From Tritonibacter mobilis (GTDB lineage Bacteria; Pseudomonadota; Alphaproteobacteria; Rhodobacterales; Rhodobacteraceae), in assembly GCF_001681715.1 (NCBI RefSeq), contig NZ_LNWY01000012.1, positions 310,001 to 374,000 of the forward strand: 64,000 bases of DNA, given 5' to 3'. The notes under the pieces were generated by a model. It ran no database searches and had not been told where the DNA came from. It worked only from the letters and a program-made list of their open reading frames with translations. The translations under genes were made by a program, and so were the position numbers. This document shows, one piece after another, positions 54,729 through 64,000 of the stretch (position 1 is the first letter of the stretch; every line of letters starts with the position of its first letter).

Positions 54729-54947
54729 TTACCCCCGCCACATCGGCTTGGCGATCTCTTGCCGAAGGGCGGCGCGGGTCCAGCCTGCATCCTGCAAGGC
54801 GCTGTCGGGCGCGCCGAGCAACTCTCGTGCCAGCATCAGGCGCAGGCGACGCCGGGCAAGCCAGAGCGCCAGCCCCCGCTGATCCGGGGCGCAACAGTTC
54901 GGGCGCAAGGGGCGCACGTGCGGCAGGGTCAGAATATCGGCGGACAT
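54729..54947 (-). CDS. DUF1127-like small protein
   Basis: A 72-aa basic protein whose C-terminal half resembles DUF1127 (ALQDAGWTRAALRQEIAKP, the usual arginine/glycine helix region). Some DUF1127 proteins affect small-RNA and phosphate physiology in alphaproteobacteria. It is divergent from the LysR gene at 55043. Confidence 0.7.
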   Translation of the reverse strand: MSADILTLPHVRPLRPNCCAPDQRGLALWLARRRLRLMLARELLGAPDSALQDAGWTRAALRQEIAKPMWRG

Positions 54948-55042
54948 GAGAGGTTCCTTTGTTCCAATACCGCCAGATTAGCCCTATATCTATCCCAGAA
55001 AAATTGAGTTCTTTTCCCGCCCTTTGGTCTTTTTAGGAACAT

Positions 55043-55942
55043 ATGCGACATCTGCCACCCCTCTCCGCCCTGCCCGCATTCGAGGCCACCGCCCGGCTTG
55101 GGTCCGTCACCGCTGCGGCCGCCGAACTGGGCCGGACCCATAGCGCCATCAGCAAACAACTGCGTCATCTGGGCGAGGATCTGGGCGGCGCGCTGTTTGA
55201 AAAAGACGGCACCGGATTGCGGCTGACCCAGCGTGGTGCACAGTTGCAGGCGGAGCTGCGGCCCATGCTGGACCGGCTGGATCATGTGGCGCAGCTTTTG
55301 CGACAGCAGCAGGATCAGCGCCGGGTGCGACTGGCGGTGAGCGCCACCTTTGCCACCCGCTGGCTGACCCCGCGCCTGCCCCGGTTTTATGCGCAGCACC
55401 CGGATGTGGAGGTGGATTTGCTGATGTCCGGCCCCCACCGGGACATGCGCGACACCTATGATCTGATCCTGAGCTATGATCGTCTGCGCGGCCCTCTGCG
55501 GGACACGCGCAGGCCCGAAATCCTTGGCGATACCTCTTATGGTCCGGTCTGCGCGCCGGGTTATCCACTGGTGCAATCGCCCGAGGGTTGGCGCGCGGAG
55601 CTACGGTTGGTGCACGCTGGCGCGCCGCAATCCTGGGACGCGTGGTGCCGTCTGAGCGGCGTGGCCCTGCGCGCCACGCGTGAGAGCGCCTATCCGCACC
55701 ACATCCTCGCGCTGGAGGCGGCGGCAGCGGGGCTTGGCGTGGCGGTGGCAGAGCGGCGGCTGGTGGCGGATGATCTGGCCTCGGGGCGGCTGATTGCGCC
55801 GCTGGGGTTTGTGCACGTGTCCAATGGCTTGCAGGCGATCGTCACCCCGGCGGGTGAGACCAGCGGCCAGCACAAACATGCGGTGCGCGCGGTGCTGGAC
55901 TGGCTGCGCGCCAGCGTCGCCGAAGAAAACGCGCAGGATTAG
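55043..55942 (+). CDS. LysR-family regulator, GcvA-like
   Basis: A 299-aa regulator with the N-terminal helix-turn-helix at about residues 5-60 (LSALPAFEATARLGSVTAAA, then RTHSAISKQLRHLGEDLG) and a PBP2-type effector domain. The effector cannot be read. Its likely target is the divergent DUF1127 gene 95 bp away or its own promoter. Confidence 0.88.
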   Translation: MRHLPPLSALPAFEATARLGSVTAAAAELGRTHSAISKQLRHLGEDLGGALFEKDGTGLRLTQRGAQLQAELRPMLDRLDHVAQLLRQQQDQRRVRLAVSATFATRWLTPRLPRFYAQHPDVEVDLLMSGPHRDMRDTYDLILSYDRLRGPLRDTRRPEILGDTSYGPVCAPGYPLVQSPEGWRAELRLVHAGAPQSWDAWCRLSGVALRATRESAYPHHILALEAAAAGLGVAVAERRLVADDLASGRLIAPLGFVHVSNGLQAIVTPAGETSGQHKHAVRAVLDWLRASVAEENAQD

Positions 55943-56940
55943 GCGGAGGCAAACTCCAGATCCAGCGTGACCGGGAAATGGTCCGACGCCATCAGGAGCG
56001 CCTGACAGAGCGTGGGCGTGCCATAGCAGGCGGCATCCTCAAACGGGTGCCAGATGCGCCATTTCGGCTGATGCGCCTGCAAGGGCGGCGAGATCATGAT
56101 ATAGTCCAGCAACGCCTGAAAATACCGCCCTTCCAGGTGGTTATAGAACCGCGCCGAGGTCGGCAGCCCCTGTTGATTGGGCCGAAGCAAATGGCGCGCG
56201 TGGGGGTCAAACAGCTCTGCCCCCATGATGATTTCCACCGAAGAGCGGCCAAAAAGCGCCTCGTAGACATCAAGGCCGGGGCCGTCATTCAAATCCCCCA
56301 TCACCACCAGCGGATCGCCCGCCTCCAGATGGTCCTCCACCCGCCCCCTGAGCCAGACCGCCTGCGCCAGCTGCTTGCGGCGGTTGGCAATGGAGATCGC
56401 GCGGGCTTCTTCCGGGGTGCGCGCGCCATGGGGGGCCTTGGATTTCAGATGCGCGCCGATCAGGCGAAAGGACATGCCATCCCCCGGGGTCACCATAAGC
56501 TCCATCGGGGGTTTGGAAAACCGCACCATATCGGCCTTGGCATCCACGTCGAGGTCAATTTCAAACATCGCATCAAACCGGGGCGCACGGGGCGATGAGA
56601 TGGGCGCATGTTCCGCCTGCATCACATTGGAATCAAACAGGAATGCGATCTCCTGACGGGTGTCATTGGCAAAGCCCATCACCACGTCCCTTGTGCGCAG
56701 ATCGGCCCATTCGGCAAACCGCGTGAGCGCGCGCACGGTGCTTTGACGTTTGCCGGTGTTGGGGCCCTCAATGATGGTGATGCCATCGGCGTCGATGGCG
56801 CGCAGCACATCGGCAATGGCCTCGGCCTGCGCGCGGCGGCTGACCTCGTGACGGGCGGAGGGGGCCTCATCCAGACGCAAGTGATCGCTCTCGTCAAAGA
56901 GCGCCTCGAACCATTCGATATTATACGTGCTCAGGCGCAT
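55939..56940 (-). CDS. Endonuclease/exonuclease/phosphatase-family protein
   Basis: A 333-aa EEP-fold enzyme. Characteristic elements are STYNIEWF at the N-terminus, the catalytic MGDLNDGPG and the terminal ASDHFPVTLDLE. Substrate could be nucleic acid or an inositol/sphingolipid phosphate. The ATG at 56940 gives the standard start. Its 5' end overlaps the TerB/DnaJ gene by 20 bases, so they are co-transcribed. Confidence 0.87.
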   Translation of the reverse strand: MRLSTYNIEWFEALFDESDHLRLDEAPSARHEVSRRAQAEAIADVLRAIDADGITIIEGPNTGKRQSTVRALTRFAEWADLRTRDVVMGFANDTRQEIAFLFDSNVMQAEHAPISSPRAPRFDAMFEIDLDVDAKADMVRFSKPPMELMVTPGDGMSFRLIGAHLKSKAPHGARTPEEARAISIANRRKQLAQAVWLRGRVEDHLEAGDPLVVMGDLNDGPGLDVYEALFGRSSVEIIMGAELFDPHARHLLRPNQQGLPTSARFYNHLEGRYFQALLDYIMISPPLQAHQPKWRIWHPFEDAACYGTPTLCQALLMASDHFPVTLDLEFASA

Positions 56941-57628
56941 GATCGCGGGCTTGCGCCTTGCCACCGAGGTCTTCCCACGCGCGGTTGATGTCGATCATGC
57001 GCTTTTCGGCCAGCCGGATCGCCTCTTGCGGGACGCCGCGCGCGATCATCGCGTCGGGGTGGTTGTCGCGCACCAGCCGACGCCAGATGCGGCGAATGTC
57101 TTCCATCGGGGTGCCGGGGGCCACGCCCAGCACCTCATGCGGGTCTTTGGGGGCATCTTCGACAAAGCGCGCCCGAAGCGAGCGGAACTGTGCTTCGGAC
57201 TGGCCAAAGATGCGGCTCACCTCCTCAAGGAACACGTCCTCATTGGGGTGGTAGAACCCGTCGGCAATGGCGATGTGAAACAGCCCCTCCATCAGGTCGC
57301 AAAGCGTTTCGGGATCATCCGAGAACATCGCCCGGATGCGGCGGGCATAATCGTCGTAGCCTGCGATATCCTGCCGGGCGAGGTTGAAGACCCGCGCGGC
57401 CTGCGCCTCATCTTCGGCAGCGATCTGGAACACCTCGCGAAAGGCGGCGACCTCATCGCGGGTCACCTGCCCGTCGGCCTTGGCCATCTTGGCCCCCAGC
57501 GCGATCACCGCGATGGTGAAGCCCACGGAGCGTTCCGGCGGCGTGCGCAGGCGGTCGAACACCTCGGCCAGGCTTTCGCCCTGCGTCAGCGCCGCAAGCG
57601 CCTCGGTTATGCGGGTCCAGAGTGACAT
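56921..57628 (-). CDS. TerB/DnaJ co-chaperone, DjlA-like
   Basis: A 235-aa protein with a TerB domain (about residues 35-160: IALGAKMAKADGQVTRDEVA and AIADGFYHPNEDVFLEEVSR) followed by a C-terminal J domain (DPHEVLGVAPGTPMEDIRR) whose HPD motif is in RDNHPDAMIA. It should stimulate DnaK. There is no N-terminal membrane helix, unlike E. coli DjlA. It is the first gene of a two-gene unit with the EEP enzyme. Confidence 0.88.
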   Translation of the reverse strand: MSLWTRITEALAALTQGESLAEVFDRLRTPPERSVGFTIAVIALGAKMAKADGQVTRDEVAAFREVFQIAAEDEAQAARVFNLARQDIAGYDDYARRIRAMFSDDPETLCDLMEGLFHIAIADGFYHPNEDVFLEEVSRIFGQSEAQFRSLRARFVEDAPKDPHEVLGVAPGTPMEDIRRIWRRLVRDNHPDAMIARGVPQEAIRLAEKRMIDINRAWEDLGGKAQARDHAPEHV

Positions 57629-57637
57629 AAGGCCAGT

Positions 57638-58183
57638 TTAGCCGGGATTGACCGCGCTGTCAGGCGGGGCAGTGCCGTCCTCACGCAGAATTTTCTGCAT
57701 CAGCACAAGATCGAGCCACTGATCCCATTTGCGCCCCACCTGCGGCAGGCGTCCCACCTCTGTGTAGCCACAGGCGGCGTGGAACTGTTGGGCTGCAGGA
57801 TTGGCGCTGCTGATGGCGGCGACCATGACGTGGATGCCGCCTTCAATAGCTCGGTTTTCCAGTTCAGTCAGGAGCTTACGGCCTGCCCCTCGTCCACGGG
57901 CGGCCTCTGAGAGGTAGATCGACAGCTCTGCCGTATGGCGATAGCCCTCGCTGCTGCGAAAGCCCGTGTAGGTGGCGTAGCCAAGGAAGTCCCCATCCCT
58001 ATCTTCGGCCACCAGAATGGGCGGATCACCATAGAGGATATCATCCTGCCAGTCGCTGAGCGCGCGCGCCTCGGTTGCGAAGGTCATAAGCGTGGTGTCA
58101 ACGATGTGGCGCTGCAGATGCGTGATCGCCTCGGTATCGCGGTCGCGGGCGGGTCTGATCCGCGTCGTCTGTGCGGCGGTCAT
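57638..58183 (-). CDS. GNAT-family N-acetyltransferase, phosphinothricin-type
   Basis: A 181-aa single GNAT domain. The N-terminal helix and VAEDRDGDFLGYATYTGFR are followed by the acetyl-CoA-binding EAARGRGAGRKLLTELENRA. HAACGYTEVGRLPQVGRKWD near the C-terminus is characteristic of the PAT/Bar subgroup, which acetylates small amines such as phosphinothricin or methionine sulfoximine. It overlaps the upstream VOC gene by four bases (ATGA). Confidence 0.88.
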   Translation of the reverse strand: MTAAQTTRIRPARDRDTEAITHLQRHIVDTTLMTFATEARALSDWQDDILYGDPPILVAEDRDGDFLGYATYTGFRSSEGYRHTAELSIYLSEAARGRGAGRKLLTELENRAIEGGIHVMVAAISSANPAAQQFHAACGYTEVGRLPQVGRKWDQWLDLVLMQKILREDGTAPPDSAVNPG

Positions 58184-58782
58184 GACAGATGGCGCAGCCC
58201 GTGCGGCGTGTAGATTTCCGCCCGCAGCGCGGCGGGACCGGGTTCAAACACCACCCTTGCATCATCAAGCGGCAGCAGCTCTGCCAGAGCCTGCGCCTCC
58301 GGGTGGGAGACCACCAGACGACGCAGGCTACAGCCCTGTTGCGTCAGGCGCGGTGCAGGGTGCGGCCCCTGCCACTGGATCAGCGCGGGAAAAATGTTGT
58401 CATAGGGCAGGATGCCGCTTTTGGGCACCGCCATCTGCCAGCTGAGATCCCCACGGGTGAGCGAGACCGGCGCGCCCGCATCCACCGGCAGCGCGGCCAG
58501 CGTGCCGTCCAGATCGGAGCTGCGGCAGATCCAGTTGGCGATCCGGGCCGCACCGTCGAACCGGTCCAGATCAAACCAGCGCGGTTGACGCTCCGGGGTG
58601 GCCTCCGGGTCGATGGCGATGGCCTCCAGATAAAGCCCGTCTGCCAGCCCCAGGAGACGGTTGTGGGTGCCAAAGACCGCATGTTCCCCGCCCGGCTGCA
58701 GGGGCACGCCAAGCGCCTCCTCGACATGGGCGGTGGCCTCGGCCAACGTGTTGGCGGCAATGGCGAAATGGTCGAGTTCCAT
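58180..58782 (-). CDS. VOC-like protein (glyoxalase-type, DUF-class)
   Basis: A 200-aa protein of the VOC superfamily: LDHFAIAANTLAEATAHVEE, then GTHNRLLGLADGLYLEAIAI, the arrangement of the so-called glyoxalase-like domain 3. GGGGCC lies just before the chosen ATG at 58782; the frame is open for 60 further codons without a site. It is translationally coupled to the acetyltransferase, so they may act together. Confidence 0.8.
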   Translation of the reverse strand: MELDHFAIAANTLAEATAHVEEALGVPLQPGGEHAVFGTHNRLLGLADGLYLEAIAIDPEATPERQPRWFDLDRFDGAARIANWICRSSDLDGTLAALPVDAGAPVSLTRGDLSWQMAVPKSGILPYDNIFPALIQWQGPHPAPRLTQQGCSLRRLVVSHPEAQALAELLPLDDARVVFEPGPAALRAEIYTPHGLRHLS

Positions 58783-58998
58783 GGTGAGGCCCCTTGGCTG
58801 GATCGGAGTGGTCCTGGGCGGCAGCCTAGCAAATCCGGTGGGGAAGGAAACCCGCATTGCGCGGGTCGCAAAGGCATGGCGGTCTTGTTGTTTTGTGCTT
58901 GATCTAAAGTGAGCTTGAGGAATTACCGTCTGAGTCGCCGCCCCGGTTGTGCTGCTCTGCACCCCATGGGGCGCACCGACGATGACTGGAGTTCACAT

Positions 58999-59487
58999 AT
59001 GCACGACCCTATGACGCCCGAAGACTGGGCCGCAAACAACATCCTTGGCATCTATGAGACGCATCTGCCGGTGCGGGATCTGGACCGTTCGCTGGCGTTT
59101 TATACCGGCCAGCTGGGATTGAAGCTGGCGCATCGTTTGCCCGCGCGCAATGTCGCCTTTGTCTGGGCCGGACCCAAGGAGGTGGGCATGCTGGGCCTCT
59201 GGGGGGCGGGCAGCGCGCCGCTGAGCATGACGATGCATTTTGCGTTTCGCGCGACAAAATCCGCCGTGTTGAGCGCCTGCGAGGTATTGCCGAGCCGGGG
59301 CATCACGCCGCTTGGCTTTGGTGGGACACCGGTCACAGAGCCGGTGGTGTTTGGCTGGATGCCTGCAATGTCGATCTATTTCAAGGACCCTGACGGCCAT
59401 TCCATCGAGATGCTGCATATGCTGGAAGATGAGCCAGATGCCGGTTTTGGCGTACGCAGCTACTCCGACTGGCTCAACCGAGCGTAA
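58999..59487 (+). CDS. VOC-family protein, lactoylglutathione lyase-like
   Basis: A 162-aa VOC protein. ETHLPVRDLDRSLAFYTGQL and FKDPDGHSIEMLHML carry the paired beta-alpha units; His in ETHLPV and Glu in HSIEML are the likely metal ligands. GGAG eight bases before ATG 58999 fixes the start. Substrate unknown. Confidence 0.86.
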   Translation: MHDPMTPEDWAANNILGIYETHLPVRDLDRSLAFYTGQLGLKLAHRLPARNVAFVWAGPKEVGMLGLWGAGSAPLSMTMHFAFRATKSAVLSACEVLPSRGITPLGFGGTPVTEPVVFGWMPAMSIYFKDPDGHSIEMLHMLEDEPDAGFGVRSYSDWLNRA

Positions 59488-59502
59488 CCGAGGAGATAAC
59501 CG

Positions 59503-59623
59503 GGGCGGCTCCCGCCCGTCCCGGTGGCATGTGCCATGCCACCACGCCCGTTGGGCGTGGCGCGTCGCACCCATTGGGTGCGACGCGCGCAGCCGACCCT
59601 CTCGTCGAGGGTCGGCTGCCACC
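59503..59623. repeat. Serial-hairpin array between convergent genes
   Basis: Five inverted repeats in 121 bp: GGGCGG/CCGCCC (59503-59517), GGTGGCATG/CATGCCACC (59523-59543), CCACGCCC/GGGCGTGG (59542-59560), a perfect 13-bp stem starting GCGCGTCG (59560-59588), and a perfect 13-bp stem starting GCAGCCGA (59589-59619). TGCCACC at 59617-59623 can also pair with GGTGGCA at 59523-59529 and close the set into a multiloop. GCTCCCGCCCGTC at 59508-59520 is shared with the 43.3-kb array. Confidence 0.88.
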
Positions 59624-59643
59624 GCCAGGATGAGACCCAGCGC

Positions 59644-59940
59644 CTAATCTTCGGTGATTTCATACGCGCGACGTATGCCCTGCGTTTTTTGACCCCAGAG
59701 GGAGGCCCCTGCCCGCAGTTGATGCGCGTCAAACGCCGCGCGATCCGTAAAACACTCCTCCACCCGCCAGACGGATGGATCATCGGTTTGCGTCACCTCA
59801 AAGGACAGGCACCCCGGCTCCGCCCGCGTGAGGCGGATGTGCTCCGGCAGATATTGCTCCACCAGGGCCTGCTCCTGCGCCGAGGCGCAGAAGAGATGGC
59901 CCGAGAGGTGCAAGCGGCCCTTGGGGGTTGCATCGCTCAT
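59644..59940 (-). CDS. Antibiotic biosynthesis monooxygenase-family protein
   Basis: A 98-aa ABM-fold protein: HLSGHLFCASAQEQALVEQY, then FEVTQTDDPSVWRVEECFTD and AFDAHQLRAG with the conserved His. Such proteins are cofactorless monooxygenases or quinol-modifying enzymes. It lies 15 bp downstream of the mutase gene in the same direction, so it is probably co-transcribed, though a metabolic link is not evident. Confidence 0.85.
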   Translation of the reverse strand: MSDATPKGRLHLSGHLFCASAQEQALVEQYLPEHIRLTRAEPGCLSFEVTQTDDPSVWRVEECFTDRAAFDAHQLRAGASLWGQKTQGIRRAYEITED

Positions 59941-59955
59941 ATCGCGGCCCTCGCG

Positions 59956-62085
<2,130 letters not shown>

Positions 62086-63158
62086 GCAATCGTCCTCTTG
62101 TCAGATCTTCCTGCGCGATTTGGTCAGGCGCAGGTGTGTTGGTGGTCGTGTCCGATTTATTCGGATCTTCGGCCAGTTCAGCGAGGCCATCGGCCCCGCC
62201 GACCAGCCACATCATATCGTCATAGTAACTCTCGCGCAGGCGCGCGGCCTCAGCCTCGGAAAAGGGCATCCAGCGGCCCTCCCCTTCGGGCAGGAGGTTG
62301 GTGATGCGCTTTGGCAGCTCTGCACGCAGTCCCGGCAAGCGCAGGCTGGCGTTCAGACGGAAGCTGCCGCGCACCCGCGGGCAGTCAACGCCGGTCACCG
62401 CCGAAAGCTGTGCTTCGGGCTGCGCTGCAAAAACCTCATGTGCGAAGACCCGGATGCGGGCACCGGGCATGGCGCAATAAATGTCCTGAATAACATCACG
62501 CCAGCTGCGCGTGGCCTCTGCGATGCGCGACAGTGTCCGCGCGTTGGGCAGACGCAGGGACTGTTCAAGCCGCACCGCCATGGCGGAGGCCCAGAAGCTC
62601 TCCGGGCTGCGGATATTGAGCATCACATCCGTGACAACGCCGGAAAAAGCATGATCCAGCCGCGACAGACGTTCGCCCGCGCCGGGATAGAGCGCGCCCA
62701 ATGCAAAGCACTGTTCCAGCGGTTGCAGCATGGCCGCATCAGAGATTACCACAGCGGCAGTGCCTGCGTTATGCAACCCCGCCAGCTGCAAGGAGATCCG
62801 CCCGCGCGCGCGTTCAACCGGGTTGCGTCCGGTGACAGAAATCGCCCCCGGCTGCACCCCGTGCAACAGCCCCTTGCGCGTGCGCTCCGGTCCCATGAAC
62901 GCAATCCCGTATTGCGACAGGGTTTCGCTTTTGCGGGTCATATAGTTCTGAAAGCTGCGGGTGGCGCAGCGGTGGGCACCGATATGCAAAATGACTTTCA
63001 TCGCAGGTTCTCCTTGCGCAGGCTGAGGGCTCTGCAGAAAACCATGCGCGAAAGGGGTTCCTTCACGCTTAACAGAAGATGATTTTTTTGTGTCCTTGGG
63101 GGTTTCAGCGGTCGCTTTTACGCTGGGAACACATATATTTGCGCTTAGAGGAGAGCCT

Positions 63159-63683
63159 ATGAACAGATTGCAAAGCCTCGCGCTGCTTGCCGCCCTGACC
63201 ACCCTGCCCTTCACGCTGGCCCTTGCGGCGCAGGAGGCTGACGCCCCGCCGCGTGCACCGGATGCCGGATTGAGCGAAGACGCCGCCCCCGAAGAGCTGA
63301 GCGTTGAAGAGGCCGCGCCCGCATTTGAGATCCGCGATGGGTATGACGTGGATATCGAGGAATTCCAGTGGACCCATCGTCCGGTGGTGGTCTTTGCCGA
63401 CAGCCCGGCGGACCCGCGATACCAAGAGCAGATCGACGAGCTGTTACAAGACATCCCGGCGTTGATGACGCGCGATGTGGTGGTGTTTGTGGACACTGAC
63501 CCAAAGGCGCGCTCTGCCCTGCGCAAAAAGCTGCGCCCGCGCGGGTTCATGCTGGTTCTGATTGGCAAGGATGGCGGTGTGAAACTGCGCAAACCGCTGC
63601 CGTGGAGCGTGCGTGAATTGAGCCGCAGCATCGACAAGATGCCCACCCGGCAACGCGAAATCGAGGCCCGGCGCGGCGGGTAA
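63159..63683 (+). CDS. DUF4174-domain exported protein
   Basis: A 174-aa protein with a signal peptide (LALLAALTTLPFTLALAAQ), an acidic linker, and a thioredoxin-like DUF4174 domain from about residue 60 (FQWTHRPVVVFADSPADPRY, then MLVLIGKDGGVKLR). No CxxC is present, so it is not a classical thiol oxidoreductase. GAGGAG precedes the ATG at 63159. It is divergent from the sulfotransferase-like gene. Confidence 0.8.
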   Translation: MNRLQSLALLAALTTLPFTLALAAQEADAPPRAPDAGLSEDAAPEELSVEEAAPAFEIRDGYDVDIEEFQWTHRPVVVFADSPADPRYQEQIDELLQDIPALMTRDVVVFVDTDPKARSALRKKLRPRGFMLVLIGKDGGVKLRKPLPWSVRELSRSIDKMPTRQREIEARRGG

Positions 63684-63708
63684 TCTCTGTTTCGTGCAAA
63701 GCGCGCGC

Positions 63709-64000
63709 CTAGTGGGTGCGGCCGCGTGAATAAAACAGACGCATGTTGCGCCGGTCGAAGACTGCGGTGAACTTGGCCTCCGGGTCGAAGATCAGCACCG
63801 ATGTGGGGTCGAGAAGCGCGTTGAAATAGGCATCTTCCATCTCGACCGCCATACAATCCTTGCCACCGGTGCCCGAGGACAGCACCCCAAGACCTAGTGG
63901 CAGATCGCGGGTCATGATCTGTTCGGTCACGACAGTGGGCGACATGCCGGAGATTTCGAAGGCCACCGGCTTGCCCTCGGTGATGGCGCGCATGCCTGTG
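63709..64000 (-). CDS. Truncated protein of unknown function
   Basis: The C-terminal part of a protein, open to the window edge; the start is not seen. The visible 94+ residues (EGKPVAFEISGMSPTVVTEQ onward) match no family I know. The ATG at 63993 may be internal. Confidence 0.6.
   Translation of the reverse strand, partial: TGMRAITEGKPVAFEISGMSPTVVTEQIMTRDLPLGLGVLSSGTGGKDCMAVEMEDAYFNALLDPTSVLIFDPEAKFTAVFDRRNMRLFYSRGRTH

Noticed and set aside
63002-63856. Upstream extension of the sulfotransferase-like frame
   Set aside because: It would overlap the DUF4174 gene on the other strand. A strong ribosome site at 63001 gives the true start.

Overview
The window is a GC-rich bacterial chromosome segment, most likely from a marine Rhodobacteraceae (Roseobacter group, Phaeobacter/Ruegeria-like). 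The basis is the combination of a short alphaproteobacterial-type ProS near lolE/lolD, the hdaA-ppx pair, the PhaR/phasin genes, an ScfR-type regulator beside the methylcitrate genes, a LuxI-family synthase, and the gene style. There are about 49 protein genes and one tRNA. I see no rRNA, CRISPR array, insertion sequence or prophage.

Layout. 1-5.4 kb: a peptide/opine-type ABC importer (binding protein cut by the window edge, two permeases, a fused double ATPase) followed by a phosphodiesterase/nucleotide-pyrophosphatase-like enzyme. 5.5-12.1 kb: a secreted YARHG/SH3-like protein, a DMT exporter, an alpha/beta hydrolase, an acyl-CoA synthetase and an MsbA-like ABC exporter. 12.5-19.3 kb: a membrane-anchored unknown, a hybrid histidine kinase beside a LuxI-type AHL synthase with no luxR nearby, a cold-shock protein plus small partner, tRNA-Gly(TCC), a CbiX-type chelatase and a small exported unknown. 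19.6-24.5 kb: a gamma-glutamyl polyamine/amine catabolic cluster (two glutamine-synthetase-like ligases, a class I amidotransferase, a PuuB-like oxidase). 24.8-30.3 kb: a DegT aminotransferase, then phaR and the phasin gene, separated by a divergent ampC-ampR pair. 30.6-37.4 kb: an HPP-CBS membrane protein, an ScfR-type regulator and a methylcitrate operon (thioesterase, prpD, prpC, prpB). 37.4-47.5 kb: an ankyrin protein, a HEATH-motif lipoprotein, lolD-lolE, a DUF2937 protein, an RTX-repeat protein, an Abi_C-type candidate defence gene and proS. 48.2-53.8 kb: a GAF hybrid kinase, an AI-2E-family membrane protein, hdaA and ppx. 53.8-64 kb: VOC proteins, a LysR regulator, an EEP nuclease, a TerB/DnaJ protein, a GNAT enzyme, methylmalonyl-CoA mutase with a sulfotransferase-like protein, a DUF4174 protein and a truncated unknown.

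How the genes work together. Propionyl-CoA has two possible fates here: the methylcitrate cycle (33.4-37.4 kb), probably controlled by the ScfR-type regulator through TTCGCAA repeats in the shared promoter region, and methylmalonyl-CoA mutase (60-62 kb). PHB granule control is visible as phaR, the phasin gene and a 14-bp sequence upstream of both.

The most unusual noncoding structure is a set of intergenic serial-hairpin arrays (around 26.2, 43.3 and 59.55 kb, with weaker relatives at 4.5 and 31.8 kb). At least two share an exact 13-bp box, and three share a similar order of modules. I do not recognise them as a named element class.
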